A stretch of 33,037 nt of DNA. Origin: Nitrospinota bacterium (GTDB lineage Bacteria; Nitrospinota_A; UBA7883; JACRGQ01). Position numbers and translations under genes: made by a program. The notes below the pieces were generated by a model. It worked only from the letters and a program-made list of their open reading frames with translations, was not told the DNA's origin and ran no database searches. Positions within the stretch are counted from its first letter, which is position 1. The number at the start of each line of letters is the position of its first letter. This document shows, piece after piece, positions 1 to 7,282 of this stretch. Location: assembly GCA_016200345.1 (NCBI GenBank), contig JACQEX010000067.1, positions 1-33,037 on the forward strand. The letters run 5' to 3'.

Positions 1-868
1 GGAGAACGAGCCGAGGGTTACGCTCCTAAACCGCCACGTCTTAAGCGGCGAATGGGTGGCGGAGGCCGACCACAAGGGCGTCGTAATAGGCAAAAAACTG
101 GCCCACTCGCTCGGCGCGAAACCGGGAGACGAGATTGTGCTCGTTAGCCAGTCGGCGGACGGCTCCACGGCAAACGGCCTTTACATCGTGCGCGGCGTTT
201 TGAAGTCCGTCGGCGAGGCGATTGACCGGGGCGGACTGTTCATGGTCGGGTCAGAATTTCGAAAACTTCTCGCTGTGCCGGAGGGAGCGCACGAAATCGC
301 CGTCGCAAGAAAGGACAAAACCGCCGGCCTGTCATCAGCCACGGAAACCGCGGTAAGGGCCGCGCCGGGTTACGAGGTGAAAAACTGGCGGCAACTTCAG
401 CCGCTGGTCGCGAAGATTTTGGACAACATGGTGGTGGAGCTTTACCTGATTTTGTTCATCGCCTACTCGACGGTTGGGATGATAGTGCTAAACGCGATGC
501 TGATGAACGTCTTTGAGCGGATACACGAGTTCGGCGTAATGAAGGCCGTGGGGATGAGCCCGGCGCGCGTGTTCGCCGTCATCGCGGTGGAGGCGGTCGC
601 GGAGGGTCTGCTGGCCGTTGTTTTGTCGCTCGCCGGGGGCGGGGCGCTGGTTCTGCATTATCAGACGCACGGGATAGACCTTTCAAAACTGATGTCGGGC
701 GGGTCGGTTGCCTCCGTGGCGATGGATCCGATTTGGAACACCAGCCCGACGCCGGTTGTGTTCGGCGTGCCGGTATTTTTCATGTTCGTCACGGTCTGCC
801 TTGCCGCGATTTATCCCGCGCTAAAGGCGGTGAACATGCGCCCGTTGGATGCCATCCACTACCAGTAG
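1..868 (+). CDS. ABC transporter permease, FtsX/LolC-E type (5' truncated by window edge)
   Basis: This is the C-terminal part of an inner-membrane permease of the FtsX/MacB/LolCE superfamily, which couples ATP hydrolysis to movement of lipoproteins, lipids or other cargo in the envelope. The reading frame is open to base 2, so the GTG at 56 is internal and the gene begins outside the window. The visible part holds the end of a periplasmic core (to about residue 120 counted from the GTG). Next comes a helix, the cytoplasmic loop 'NVFERIHEFGVMKAVGMSP', two more helices and the typical end 'AIYPALKAVNMRPLDAIHY'. That loop and ending are family hallmarks. A second permease of the same class (1709-2947) and an ATPase (3008-3712) follow, so the two permeases probably form a heterodimer on one ATPase. 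The cargo cannot be told from sequence. Confidence 0.88.
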   Translation, partial: ENEPRVTLLNRHVLSGEWVAEADHKGVVIGKKLAHSLGAKPGDEIVLVSQSADGSTANGLYIVRGVLKSVGEAIDRGGLFMVGSEFRKLLAVPEGAHEIAVARKDKTAGLSSATETAVRAAPGYEVKNWRQLQPLVAKILDNMVVELYLILFIAYSTVGMIVLNAMLMNVFERIHEFGVMKAVGMSPARVFAVIAVEAVAEGLLAVVLSLAGGGALVLHYQTHGIDLSKLMSGGSVASVAMDPIWNTSPTPVVFGVPVFFMFVTVCLAAIYPALKAVNMRPLDAIHYQ

Positions 869-873
869 GAAAT

Positions 874-1296
874 TTATTTGGCGTCCGCCACCCAAGGGTT
901 GACGACTTCCAAGTCCGGAAAATCAAAATCCCTTACGTTGCGCGTAACCATTCGCAGTTCGTGGTGCAAGGCCGTGGCGGCCAGGAGGCTGTCAACCGTC
1001 GGAACCGACCTGCCAACTTTCGCAAGCAAACGGCCCCAACGATCCGCCACCTCGGCGCCGATTGGAAGAATGCGATTTCCAATCCACTCCACCATGTCGT
1101 ATTCAAGCCACACCCGAAGTTTTTCCCGGCGATGAGCCGCGCTCTGACGCTCGATTCCCTTTCGAATTTCTCCAAGCGTCAGAACGCTGACGTAAAGAAC
1201 TCCTTGCGGAATATTATTGAACCAAGCCAGCACCTCCTTGTCCGGCTCCGCGCGAAACATTTCGGAGACCACGTTCGTGTCCAACAAGTAACTCAC
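874..1296 (-). CDS. vapC: VapC/FitB-like PIN-domain toxin ribonuclease
   Basis: A 140-residue PIN-domain protein, the usual size for VapC toxins, which are Mg2+-dependent RNases that cut tRNA or rRNA sites. The acidic metal-binding residues are visible at Asp6 ('LLDTNVVSE'), Glu43 ('TLGEIRKGI'), Asp102 ('TVDSLLAATAL') and Asp123 ('VTRNVRDF'). It starts with GTG at 1296. Its first four bases overlap the antitoxin stop as GTGA, the translational coupling expected for a toxin-antitoxin pair. The pair lies antisense between two permease genes that would otherwise be adjacent, which suggests insertion of a mobile addiction module. All four catalytic acids are present, so it looks intact. The RNA target cannot be inferred. 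Confidence 0.9.
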   Translation of the reverse strand: MSYLLDTNVVSEMFRAEPDKEVLAWFNNIPQGVLYVSVLTLGEIRKGIERQSAAHRREKLRVWLEYDMVEWIGNRILPIGAEVADRWGRLLAKVGRSVPTVDSLLAATALHHELRMVTRNVRDFDFPDLEVVNPWVADAK

Positions 1297-1541
1297 AGGT
1301 CAATCTCGCGGGTAAGAGTTTGTTCGCGCGTAAAATCCAAATCCAGCCCGACCAACGGCGAGGCCCTCATGAACTCCACAAAATTTGGTTTCGGGTGAGA
1401 CAGCCGGTCATATTCCTTGCGAGAAATTAGCACGGCCACGGATTCGCCGCGCAGGGTGATTTCTTGCGGGCCTTCTTTAACCGCCCGTTTCACAACCTCG
1501 CTAAGCTTTCCTTTGGCTTCCTGTAACTGCCAGGTGGTCAT
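1293..1541 (-). CDS. Phd/YefM-family antitoxin
   Basis: A small antitoxin of 82 residues partnered with the VapC-like toxin. The N-terminal part 'TTWQLQEAKGKLSEVV' and the strand 'ITLRGESVAVLISRKEYDRL' are typical of the Phd/YefM DNA-binding fold, while the C-terminal tail should wrap the toxin. Phd-type antitoxins repress their own promoter, more strongly when bound to toxin. An ATG at 1553 is also in frame, but a GGAGG sits five bases before the ATG at 1541. The resulting protein start matches the family, so 1541 is chosen. The gene is first in its two-gene operon and its stop overlaps the toxin start. Pairing of a Phd-type antitoxin with a PIN toxin is common. Confidence 0.88.
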   Translation of the reverse strand: MTTWQLQEAKGKLSEVVKRAVKEGPQEITLRGESVAVLISRKEYDRLSHPKPNFVEFMRASPLVGLDLDFTREQTLTREIDL

Positions 1542-1556
1542 AACATCCTCCATATA

Positions 1557-1576
1557 TAGTCTGTCTAGTCAGACTA
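1557..1576 (-). promoter_or_regulatory. Probable operator of the toxin-antitoxin operon
   Basis: TAGTCTG (1557-1563) and CAGACTA (1570-1576) form a perfect 7-base inverted repeat. Inside it is an 11-base palindrome, TAGTC-A-GACTA (1566-1576). It lies just upstream of the antitoxin start, where Phd-type antitoxins bind their own promoter. A weak -35 (TTGATT on the minus strand) lies further upstream. Assignment as operator is inferred from position and symmetry. Confidence 0.6.
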
Positions 1577-1658
1577 CATTATTTGCCCCGTAAAATCAAT
1601 AAAGTTTTCCGCCTTATGCCCCTTCGACATCGCCAAAACCAAAAAACTTTAAATTATT

Positions 1659-1667
1659 TGGTATAAT
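1659..1667 (+). promoter_or_regulatory. Extended -10 promoter for the second permease operon
   Basis: TGGTATAAT is a perfect TATAAT hexamer with the TGn extension. No convincing -35 is visible, which is acceptable for an extended -10. Transcription should begin near 1674, just before an ATG at 1675 that opens an 8-codon frame (1675-1701). The permease start at 1709 has its own GGTGA seven bases upstream. This gives the downstream permease, ATPase and outer-membrane genes a promoter independent of the first permease. Confidence 0.6.
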
Positions 1668-1708
1668 CCTACAAATGGCAAAGAGACCGCCCCCTTGGTG
1701 AAAATAAA

Positions 1709-2947
1709 ATGATTTTAATTATGGCGTGGCGGAACCTTTGGCGGAGGAAGCGGCGGACGCTCATCACCTCCGGCACCGTGGCGTTCGGCCTCCTTTTTTC
1801 CATCATCGTCACGGGCGCGAAGGACTACGGCTACACGAAGATGATTAACACCAGCGCCTCCATGGGGTTGGGGCACGTTACCGTCCAGCCGGTCGGCTAC
1901 CTTGAAAGCCCGACGCTCGACAAAAAGTTTGCAAACGCGACTGCGGTGCGCGACGCGGTTTTGGCCACGCCCGGCGTGACCTCCGCCGCCACGCGCATAA
2001 TAGGCCAGGCGATGTATTCCAGCGCGTTGAAAAGCGTGGGGGGCTCCTTCATCGCCATAGACTCGTCGCGGGAGACGGCAAAGACAAACCTCTTTTGGGG
2101 GGCGCTGACGGAGGGGCGGGTTTGCGCAAAGGACGCCCCGGAGGTCGTCGTCGGGGTGCGGCTCGCCGAAAAGTTGAACCTAAAAATCGGCAAAAAGCTC
2201 GTCTACACCGCGACCGGCGCGCACGGGGAGCTTGTAAGCGACATGGCAAGGGTGACGGGGCTGTTCAAAACCGGCATCGAGGAGGTGGACGGCTCCATGG
2301 CGATTATGCCGCTCGACCGGGTTCGCGCCACCCTGCACTACGGGAAGGACGAGGCTGGAATCATGGCGGTTTTCATCTCCGACAGGCGGAACGCCGGAAC
2401 CGTGCGGGACGCGGTCGCGGAGAGAATCGGCGGCGGGGACAAGGAGACCCTTTCCTGGGAGAAAACGCAGTCCGAGGTGGCCGGGATGATTCGGGTCAAC
2501 CGCGTGGTCAACACCATATTCCAGGTTTTCGTCGGGTTGATAGTCGCCGCCGGAATATTGGACACAATCCTGATGTCCGTTTTTGAGAGGAAGCGCGAGT
2601 TCGGCGTTATGCTGTCCGTGGGCTGTTCGCCGCGCAGACTGTTCGGGCTTCTAATCGCGGAATCAATGATGATAGGATTGACGGGGTTGGTTCTCGGCCT
2701 TCTTTTAAGCGCCCCGGTTTACAGGTATCTGCACACGACGGGGCTGGACTTCAACTCGTGGGCTCCGGAAGGAACCACCTACGAGGCCAGCGGCATCCCG
2801 CTGGACATGGTCATGAAGGTGGATTTGTACGGCGAGAGCCTTGCCGTGATAGTGGCGGTTCTCTTTTTGCTCACCGTGGCGGCGGGGCTTTACCCCGCGC
2901 TGAAGGCGAGTGGTGTGCCGCCGGTCGAGAGCATGAAGAATGTTTAA
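1709..2947 (+). CDS. ABC transporter permease, FtsX/LolC-E type
   Basis: A complete 412-residue permease of the LolC/E-MacB superfamily. It opens with the characteristic 'AWRNLWRRKRRTLITSG' cytoplasmic stretch and the first helix (about residues 18-38). A periplasmic core domain (about 40-260) follows, then three C-terminal helices. The loop 'SVFERKREFGVMLSVGCSPRRLF' and the end 'YPALKASGVPPVESMKNV' are the FtsX-domain hallmarks. The ATG has GGTGA seven bases upstream. It is the partner of the truncated permease at the left edge and of the ATPase 60 bases downstream. Together with the outer-membrane gene they resemble an envelope lipoprotein or lipid export system of the mechanotransmission class. 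The core domain is too divergent to call it LolC, LolE or MacB. Confidence 0.9.
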   Translation: MILIMAWRNLWRRKRRTLITSGTVAFGLLFSIIVTGAKDYGYTKMINTSASMGLGHVTVQPVGYLESPTLDKKFANATAVRDAVLATPGVTSAATRIIGQAMYSSALKSVGGSFIAIDSSRETAKTNLFWGALTEGRVCAKDAPEVVVGVRLAEKLNLKIGKKLVYTATGAHGELVSDMARVTGLFKTGIEEVDGSMAIMPLDRVRATLHYGKDEAGIMAVFISDRRNAGTVRDAVAERIGGGDKETLSWEKTQSEVAGMIRVNRVVNTIFQVFVGLIVAAGILDTILMSVFERKREFGVMLSVGCSPRRLFGLLIAESMMIGLTGLVLGLLLSAPVYRYLHTTGLDFNSWAPEGTTYEASGIPLDMVMKVDLYGESLAVIVAVLFLLTVAAGLYPALKASGVPPVESMKNV

Positions 2948-2974
2948 TTTTGTTTGCCTAATTTTTGAAGGAAA

Positions 2975-3001
2975 TGGATCCCCGCTTGCGCGAGGATGAC
3001 A
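2975..3001. repeat. Short palindromic intergenic repeat (dRS3-like)
   Basis: ATCCCCGC (2978-2985), loop TTGC, GCGAGGAT (2990-2997) form an 8-base stem with one mismatch, flanked by TGG and GACA. This matches the widespread bacterial repeat whose translated reverse strand reads 'HPRASGDP'. The right arm contains the ATG at 2996 that could be taken as the start of the ATPase gene, so the repeat sits right at that gene's translation start. Confidence 0.65.
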
Positions 3002-3007
3002 AAGAAG

Positions 3008-3712
3008 ATGAACGACGAAACAATCATAAAAATGGAAAACGTCTCGAAGGTCTACCTTCAGGGGAAGATCGCCACAACCGCGTTGGATAATTTTTCCATC
3101 GAGGTGAAAAAAGGGGATTTTGCGGCCCTCTGCGGCCCCTCGGGAAGCGGGAAAACAACAACGCTGAACATAATCGGCGCGCTCGACGTCTCCACCTCCG
3201 GCAGGACGTATCTGGAGGGGCGCGACCTTTCCTCGCTTAGTAAATCCGAGCTTTCCACACTTCGGCGCGACAGAATAAGCTTTGTGTTCCAATCCTACAA
3301 TCTCATACCGGTTCTCTCGGCGTACGAAAATGCGGAGTTTGTGCTGGCCCTGCAGGGAAAGCCGGGCGCGTCCCGAAAAAAAGAGGTCATGTCCGTTCTG
3401 GAGGAGGTCGGGCTGAAGGGGCTGGAGGAGAGGAGGCCGGACGAGCTTTCCGGAGGACAGCAACAACGGGTGGCGGTGGCGAGGGCCATCGTCACGCGCC
3501 CCGCCGTGGTGCTTGCGGACGAGCCGACGGCGAACCTGGACTCTACGGCGGCTAACGCGCTTTTAGACATAATGGAAAACCTGAACGCCAAATTTGGGAC
3601 GACCTTCCTCTTTTCGACCCACGACCAGCGAGTGATAGAAAGGGCGCGGAGAATTATTCATTTGCGGGACGGACGGATGGTTTCGGATGAAACTTCGAAA
3701 AAGGGGGCGTAG
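3008..3712 (+). CDS. ABC transporter ATP-binding protein, LolD/MacB type
   Basis: The ATPase subunit for the two FtsX-type permeases. With the ATG at 3008 it is 234 residues, the usual LolD/MacB length. Visible motifs are Walker A 'GPSGSGKT' (about 43-50), the Q-loop 'FVFQSYNLIPVLSAYEN', the signature 'LSGGQQQRVAVARAI', Walker B 'VVLADEPTANLD' and the H-loop 'FSTHDQ'. The 'YNLIP.L.A.EN' Q-loop region is typical of this export subfamily rather than nutrient importers. An ATG at 2996 is also in frame but lies inside a palindromic repeat. The family-like start 'IIKMENVSKVY' fits 3008 better, though no good Shine-Dalgarno is seen for either. The 3' end overlaps the next gene by 26 bases. Confidence 0.92.
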   Translation: MNDETIIKMENVSKVYLQGKIATTALDNFSIEVKKGDFAALCGPSGSGKTTTLNIIGALDVSTSGRTYLEGRDLSSLSKSELSTLRRDRISFVFQSYNLIPVLSAYENAEFVLALQGKPGASRKKEVMSVLEEVGLKGLEERRPDELSGGQQQRVAVARAIVTRPAVVLADEPTANLDSTAANALLDIMENLNAKFGTTFLFSTHDQRVIERARRIIHLRDGRMVSDETSKKGA

Positions 3713-4925
3713 CCTTTTTCTTGCGCTCCTCCTAGCGCTCCTACAGCCGCCCCAGGCCGGGGCGTTTTACGAAAGCAACGACGGCGAACAGTCCCTGGAG
3801 GCGCGCGGCTTTTTGGATTTTTCGGGCGGATACTCCCTCAACCCAAATTTCCCAAAGTTGTACCCGCACGCATCCGACCAAACCTACGGGGCCGCGGCGC
3901 GGCTTTTGGCGGACGGGAAACTGCGCGAATGGGCGGGGTTCGAGTTCAACGGCGTCGCCTACGGTTACGGGAGTAGCGCCCCGTTTGCGACGGCGGCGGA
4001 CGTGGAGAGAAGCCCGGCCCCGGAATGGATGCTCGGCCAAGACGGTTACTTCACCTCGCGGCTCGCCGTGGACCACCTCAACCTGCGGCTCTCCTCCGAC
4101 AACGCGGACTTAATCGCGGGACGGCAGGCGATAAACATGGCGACCTGCTTTTATTTCACCCCCAACGATTTTTTCGCCCCCTTCTCGGCGCAGACTTTTT
4201 TCAGGGTTTACAAACCGGGGGTGGACGCCGCGAGGTTTGAGTACAAACTCGGCGAGCTTTCCCAGCTCACGCTCGTGGCGTCGGAGGGGTACGCGCCGGA
4301 CTCCACCACGTCGAACGGATGGGGGACGCCGGACAACTCGCGCGCGACCTACCTTGCAAGGGCCTCCGCGACATTCGCCGATTTCCATTGGGCCGCGCTC
4401 GGCGGGAAATCAAACGGCGCCGGAATCGTCGGCGGCTCCCTGCAGGGGGAGGTCTTCGGCAAGATTGGGATAAGGGGGGAGGGGCACTACTCGTCCGGCG
4501 TGGGGAACGACTACGGACGGCTCGCCTTGGGCGTGGAGCGAAGATTTTCAAACGGGCTTTCGGCGAGGTACGAGGAGTTCTACAACGGCGCCGGTGCGGG
4601 CGCGTCCTCGCAATACGTTTATTCAACTTGGGGCAACGTCCAGTACCACGCCATGAATTACGGCGCCGTCGGGCTCGACTACCAGTTTTCGCCGCTACTG
4701 ACGGGAGACGCGCTCGTGATTGGAAACTACACCGACGGCTCGCAGTTGGCGGCGTTTTACGCGGTCTATTCGCTTTCGGACAACTCCGAGCTTTCGGCGG
4801 GGCTCAACGTTCCGTTCGGCCCCTCCGGCAGAATCGTCGCCGGCCTTCCCCCGTCCGTCGCGATTGACAGCGAGTACGGCCTCCTCCCCTACTCCGCCTC
4901 GGTAGACCTAAGAATTTATTTCTAG
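3687..4925 (+). CDS. Outer-membrane beta-barrel protein of the ABC export operon
   Basis: A 412-residue predicted outer-membrane protein. It has a cleavable signal peptide: 'MKLRKRGRSLF', a Leu-rich core, and a likely cut after 'PQAGA'. The mature part has many alternating aromatic/polar strands rich in Gly and Tyr, and a C-terminal strand ending 'SVDLRIYF', with the terminal Phe recognised by the BAM complex. I do not recognise a named porin family. It overlaps the ATPase gene by 26 bases and should be co-translated with it, so it probably acts with the ABC transporter as an outer-membrane acceptor, channel or cargo. Its stop codon overlaps the convergent methyltransferase stop, leaving no intergenic space. 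Confidence 0.78.
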   Translation: MKLRKRGRSLFLALLLALLQPPQAGAFYESNDGEQSLEARGFLDFSGGYSLNPNFPKLYPHASDQTYGAAARLLADGKLREWAGFEFNGVAYGYGSSAPFATAADVERSPAPEWMLGQDGYFTSRLAVDHLNLRLSSDNADLIAGRQAINMATCFYFTPNDFFAPFSAQTFFRVYKPGVDAARFEYKLGELSQLTLVASEGYAPDSTTSNGWGTPDNSRATYLARASATFADFHWAALGGKSNGAGIVGGSLQGEVFGKIGIRGEGHYSSGVGNDYGRLALGVERRFSNGLSARYEEFYNGAGAGASSQYVYSTWGNVQYHAMNYGAVGLDYQFSPLLTGDALVIGNYTDGSQLAAFYAVYSLSDNSELSAGLNVPFGPSGRIVAGLPPSVAIDSEYGLLPYSASVDLRIYF

Positions 4926-5626
4926 GCGGACTTGGTCATCACCCAGCCGTGGAAGTTAAGCACCTTGTAAAAAAGTTTGGCGTCCGAAAAGCCGGACTCC
5001 AAAAACAATTTTTCCGCCTCCTCCGCAGAAAGGGGGAAAACGGAGTTCGCCCTTCTTTTGTTCCTATCGGCCACCTCCTCCTCGGCCTGCCCCTTGGAAA
5101 TTTGAAAACGGGTCCACGCGGACTCCATCGCCGAGGAATGCTCCTCCTTTTCGGCGCAAAGCTCGGCGTGCACGTAAACGGCGCCTTTTTTAAGCCTGCC
5201 CGCTATGTCGCGCAGGAACGCAAACTTCCCGTCGGTTCCCCTCACGAAGTGCATGACCAAAATTGCCGTCGCGGCGTCGAATTTCTCCTCCGACGGGAGC
5301 ACCCCCGTTTTGCCCGCGAACAGCTCCGCGTCGAACCCCTCGGCGGACAACCTTTTACGGGCGACGGACAGCATCTCCGCCGACGGGTCTACCCCGGTGA
5401 GCCGCCACGTTGGGCGCGCCCTTTTTAGGGACAACAACTCGTGCCCGTCGCCCGCCCCCACCACAAGCACGCTCCCCTCCTCCGGCACGCGGAGGTAAAG
5501 AAGGGAGAGGGCCATATGGTGCAGGTCCTCGTACCCCGGAATGGTGGTCCTAATCATCGCGGAATATTTCTCAGCCATCTCCGCGTTAAACTCTATTTTG
5601 ATTTCGGAGTCCTTTTGTTCGTTCAT
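4922..5626 (-). CDS. Class I SAM-dependent methyltransferase
   Basis: A 234-residue methyltransferase with a Rossmann fold. Motif I is 'VLVVGAGDGHELLSL', the acidic residue that binds the SAM ribose is in 'RLTGVDPSAEML', and a later strand reads 'FDAATAILVMHFV'. These mark the generic class I group acting on small molecules, lipids or quinones. The substrate is not evident. The N-terminus is uncertain: a TTG at 5662 would give 246 residues and a GTG at 5629 is also possible. The ATG at 5626 is the simplest choice, with AAGGA 15 bases upstream. The gene faces the outer-membrane gene tail to tail and is divergent from glycogen synthase, so it appears to be a single-gene unit. Confidence 0.85.
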   Translation of the reverse strand: MNEQKDSEIKIEFNAEMAEKYSAMIRTTIPGYEDLHHMALSLLYLRVPEEGSVLVVGAGDGHELLSLKRARPTWRLTGVDPSAEMLSVARKRLSAEGFDAELFAGKTGVLPSEEKFDAATAILVMHFVRGTDGKFAFLRDIAGRLKKGAVYVHAELCAEKEEHSSAMESAWTRFQISKGQAEEEVADRNKRRANSVFPLSAEEAEKLFLESGFSDAKLFYKVLNFHGWVMTKSA

Positions 5627-5695
5627 CACTCGAATGCTATTTCCTTCCGCGCCGATAGTCAATTATGAAGGCTTTATTCCACGGCTAAAACCGGA

Positions 5696-5701
5696 TAGAT
5701 T
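5696..5701 (+). promoter_or_regulatory. Candidate -10 box for glycogen synthase
   Basis: TAGATT matches TATAAT at four of six bases and ends six bases before the GTG start at 5708. The upstream TTTATT at 5673-5678 has a 17-base spacing but is weak. The distance fits the near-leaderless arrangement of other promoters in this window. An AGGGG directly before the GTG may instead be a ribosome-binding site, so this is tentative. Confidence 0.35.
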
Positions 5702-5707
5702 AGGGGC

Positions 5708-7204
5708 GTGAAGAAAACAAAACCGGCCCCCAAGAAACGCGGGCCGGTAAAATCCGCAAAAAGATTGAAGGTGGCGTTTGCGGCATCCGAGGCGGTTCCG
5801 TTCATTAAAACGGGCGGGCTGGCCGACGTGGCCGGGGCGCTCCCGAAGGGGCTTTCCGCGCAGGGGTGCGACGTCGTGACCGTAATCCCCCTGTACGGCG
5901 CGATTAACAGGGAGGGTTTGGTAAAAACCGACCTAGAGTTTTACGTCAACGTCGGAAACCGCGCCTACCTTACCGAGGTCTACAAGGGAAAGTTCGACGA
6001 CGCCACCCCGGTTTACCTTATCCACAACAGGGAGCTTTTCGCGCGGCCCAACCCGTACGGGGACGAAAACGGCGACTACCCGGACAACGACCGGCGGTTT
6101 ATTTTCTTCAACCTGGCCGTGTTGGAGCTGTTGCGGTTGCTGAAATTCAGGCCGGACATAATGCACGTGAACGACTGGCATCTGGGGCTTGTCCCGGTTC
6201 TGCTCAAAAATCTTTCCAAGGGGGATTTTTTACGCGGGGTGCGCTCGGTTCTTTCCATCCACAGCCTCGCGTACCAAGGGCTGTTCCCCAAGGAATCCTT
6301 CGAACTTACCGGCCTTCCCCCCGAACTTTATTCTACGGACGGGGTTGAGATGCACGGACAACTCGCCCTTTTAAAATCGGCAATTCTTTTTTCGGACGGA
6401 ATAGCGGCGGTCAGCCCGACCTACGCAAAGGAAATTCTTTCCCCAACGCTTGGGTTCGGCCTAGAAAAGGTTTTGAAAAAGCGGAAGGAAGTTTTGACGG
6501 GTTTTCTTAACGGCGTGGACATGGAGGAATGGAACCCGGAGGTAGACCCCCTGTTGCCGTTTAACTACTCGGCCAAAGACCTTTCCGGCAAGGCGATGTG
6601 CAGGGCCAAGCTTCTAAAAGTGGCCGGCCTTAAAAACATAAAGGAGCGGCCCGTGGTCGGGATTGTCTCCCGCCTCGTGGGCCAAAAGGGGTTCGACATG
6701 GTGGTGGAGTGCGCCGACGAGCTAATGCAACTCGACCTTACTTTGGTCGTTGTCGGAACGGGGCAGAAAAAGTTCGAGGATTTTTTCAGCGAGCTTAAGA
6801 TTAGGCGTCCCGACAGAGTTTTTTGTCACATCGGGTACGACGACAGACTGGCGCATCTCATTGAGGCGGGAAGCGACGTATTCCTGATGCCGTCCGTTTT
6901 CGAGCCGTGCGGGTTGAACCAGATGTACAGCATGATTTACGGAACGCCCCCCGTCGTTCGCGCCACGGGCGGGCTTAAGGACTCGGTCCAAAACTGGAGC
7001 CCGGCAAAAAAAACCGGAACCGGCTTCGTTTTTCAGGACGCGCAATCCCCCGCGCTACTCGCCGCCGTCAAGCGGGCTATAAAAACCTTCGGCAAAAAGA
7101 AGGAGTGGGCGAGGCTGGTAATAAACTGCATGGCTAGGGATTTTAGCTGGAGAAAGAGCGCGGCCGACTATAAGGGCTTTTACAAGAAAATCATCGCCTC
7201 GTAA
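5708..7204 (+). CDS. glgA: Glycogen (starch) synthase, GT5 family
   Basis: Transfers glucose from ADP- or UDP-glucose to the non-reducing end of an alpha-1,4-glucan in glycogen synthesis. It has 498 residues, slightly longer than usual because of a basic 20-residue N-terminal extension. The substrate-binding 'KTGGLADVAGALP' (Lys34) is present, as are 'HVNDWHLGLVPVLLK', 'HSLAYQGLFP' and 'GFLNGVDMEEWNP'. The C-terminal Rossmann domain carries 'VSRLVGQKGFDMV' and the nucleotide-sugar site 'PSVFEPCGLNQMYSMIYGT'. The family-typical protein begins near 'LKVAFAASEAVP'. The GTG at 5708 is kept because a -10-like box lies just upstream, but a start around residue 20 is possible. No other glycogen gene is in the window. 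Confidence 0.95.
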   Translation: MKKTKPAPKKRGPVKSAKRLKVAFAASEAVPFIKTGGLADVAGALPKGLSAQGCDVVTVIPLYGAINREGLVKTDLEFYVNVGNRAYLTEVYKGKFDDATPVYLIHNRELFARPNPYGDENGDYPDNDRRFIFFNLAVLELLRLLKFRPDIMHVNDWHLGLVPVLLKNLSKGDFLRGVRSVLSIHSLAYQGLFPKESFELTGLPPELYSTDGVEMHGQLALLKSAILFSDGIAAVSPTYAKEILSPTLGFGLEKVLKKRKEVLTGFLNGVDMEEWNPEVDPLLPFNYSAKDLSGKAMCRAKLLKVAGLKNIKERPVVGIVSRLVGQKGFDMVVECADELMQLDLTLVVVGTGQKKFEDFFSELKIRRPDRVFCHIGYDDRLAHLIEAGSDVFLMPSVFEPCGLNQMYSMIYGTPPVVRATGGLKDSVQNWSPAKKTGTGFVFQDAQSPALLAAVKRAIKTFGKKKEWARLVINCMARDFSWRKSAADYKGFYKKIIAS

Positions 7205-7282
7205 TCCCACCCGCGAATTGCCCCCTTTTTTTAATAAATAATCGGCGTTACAATGGGGCAAATAACACGTGGGGAATTGTCC

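Noticed and set aside
56-868. GTG at 56 as true start of the first permease
   Set aside because: The same frame is open to the window edge and the upstream residues fit the periplasmic domain, so the gene is truncated by the window.
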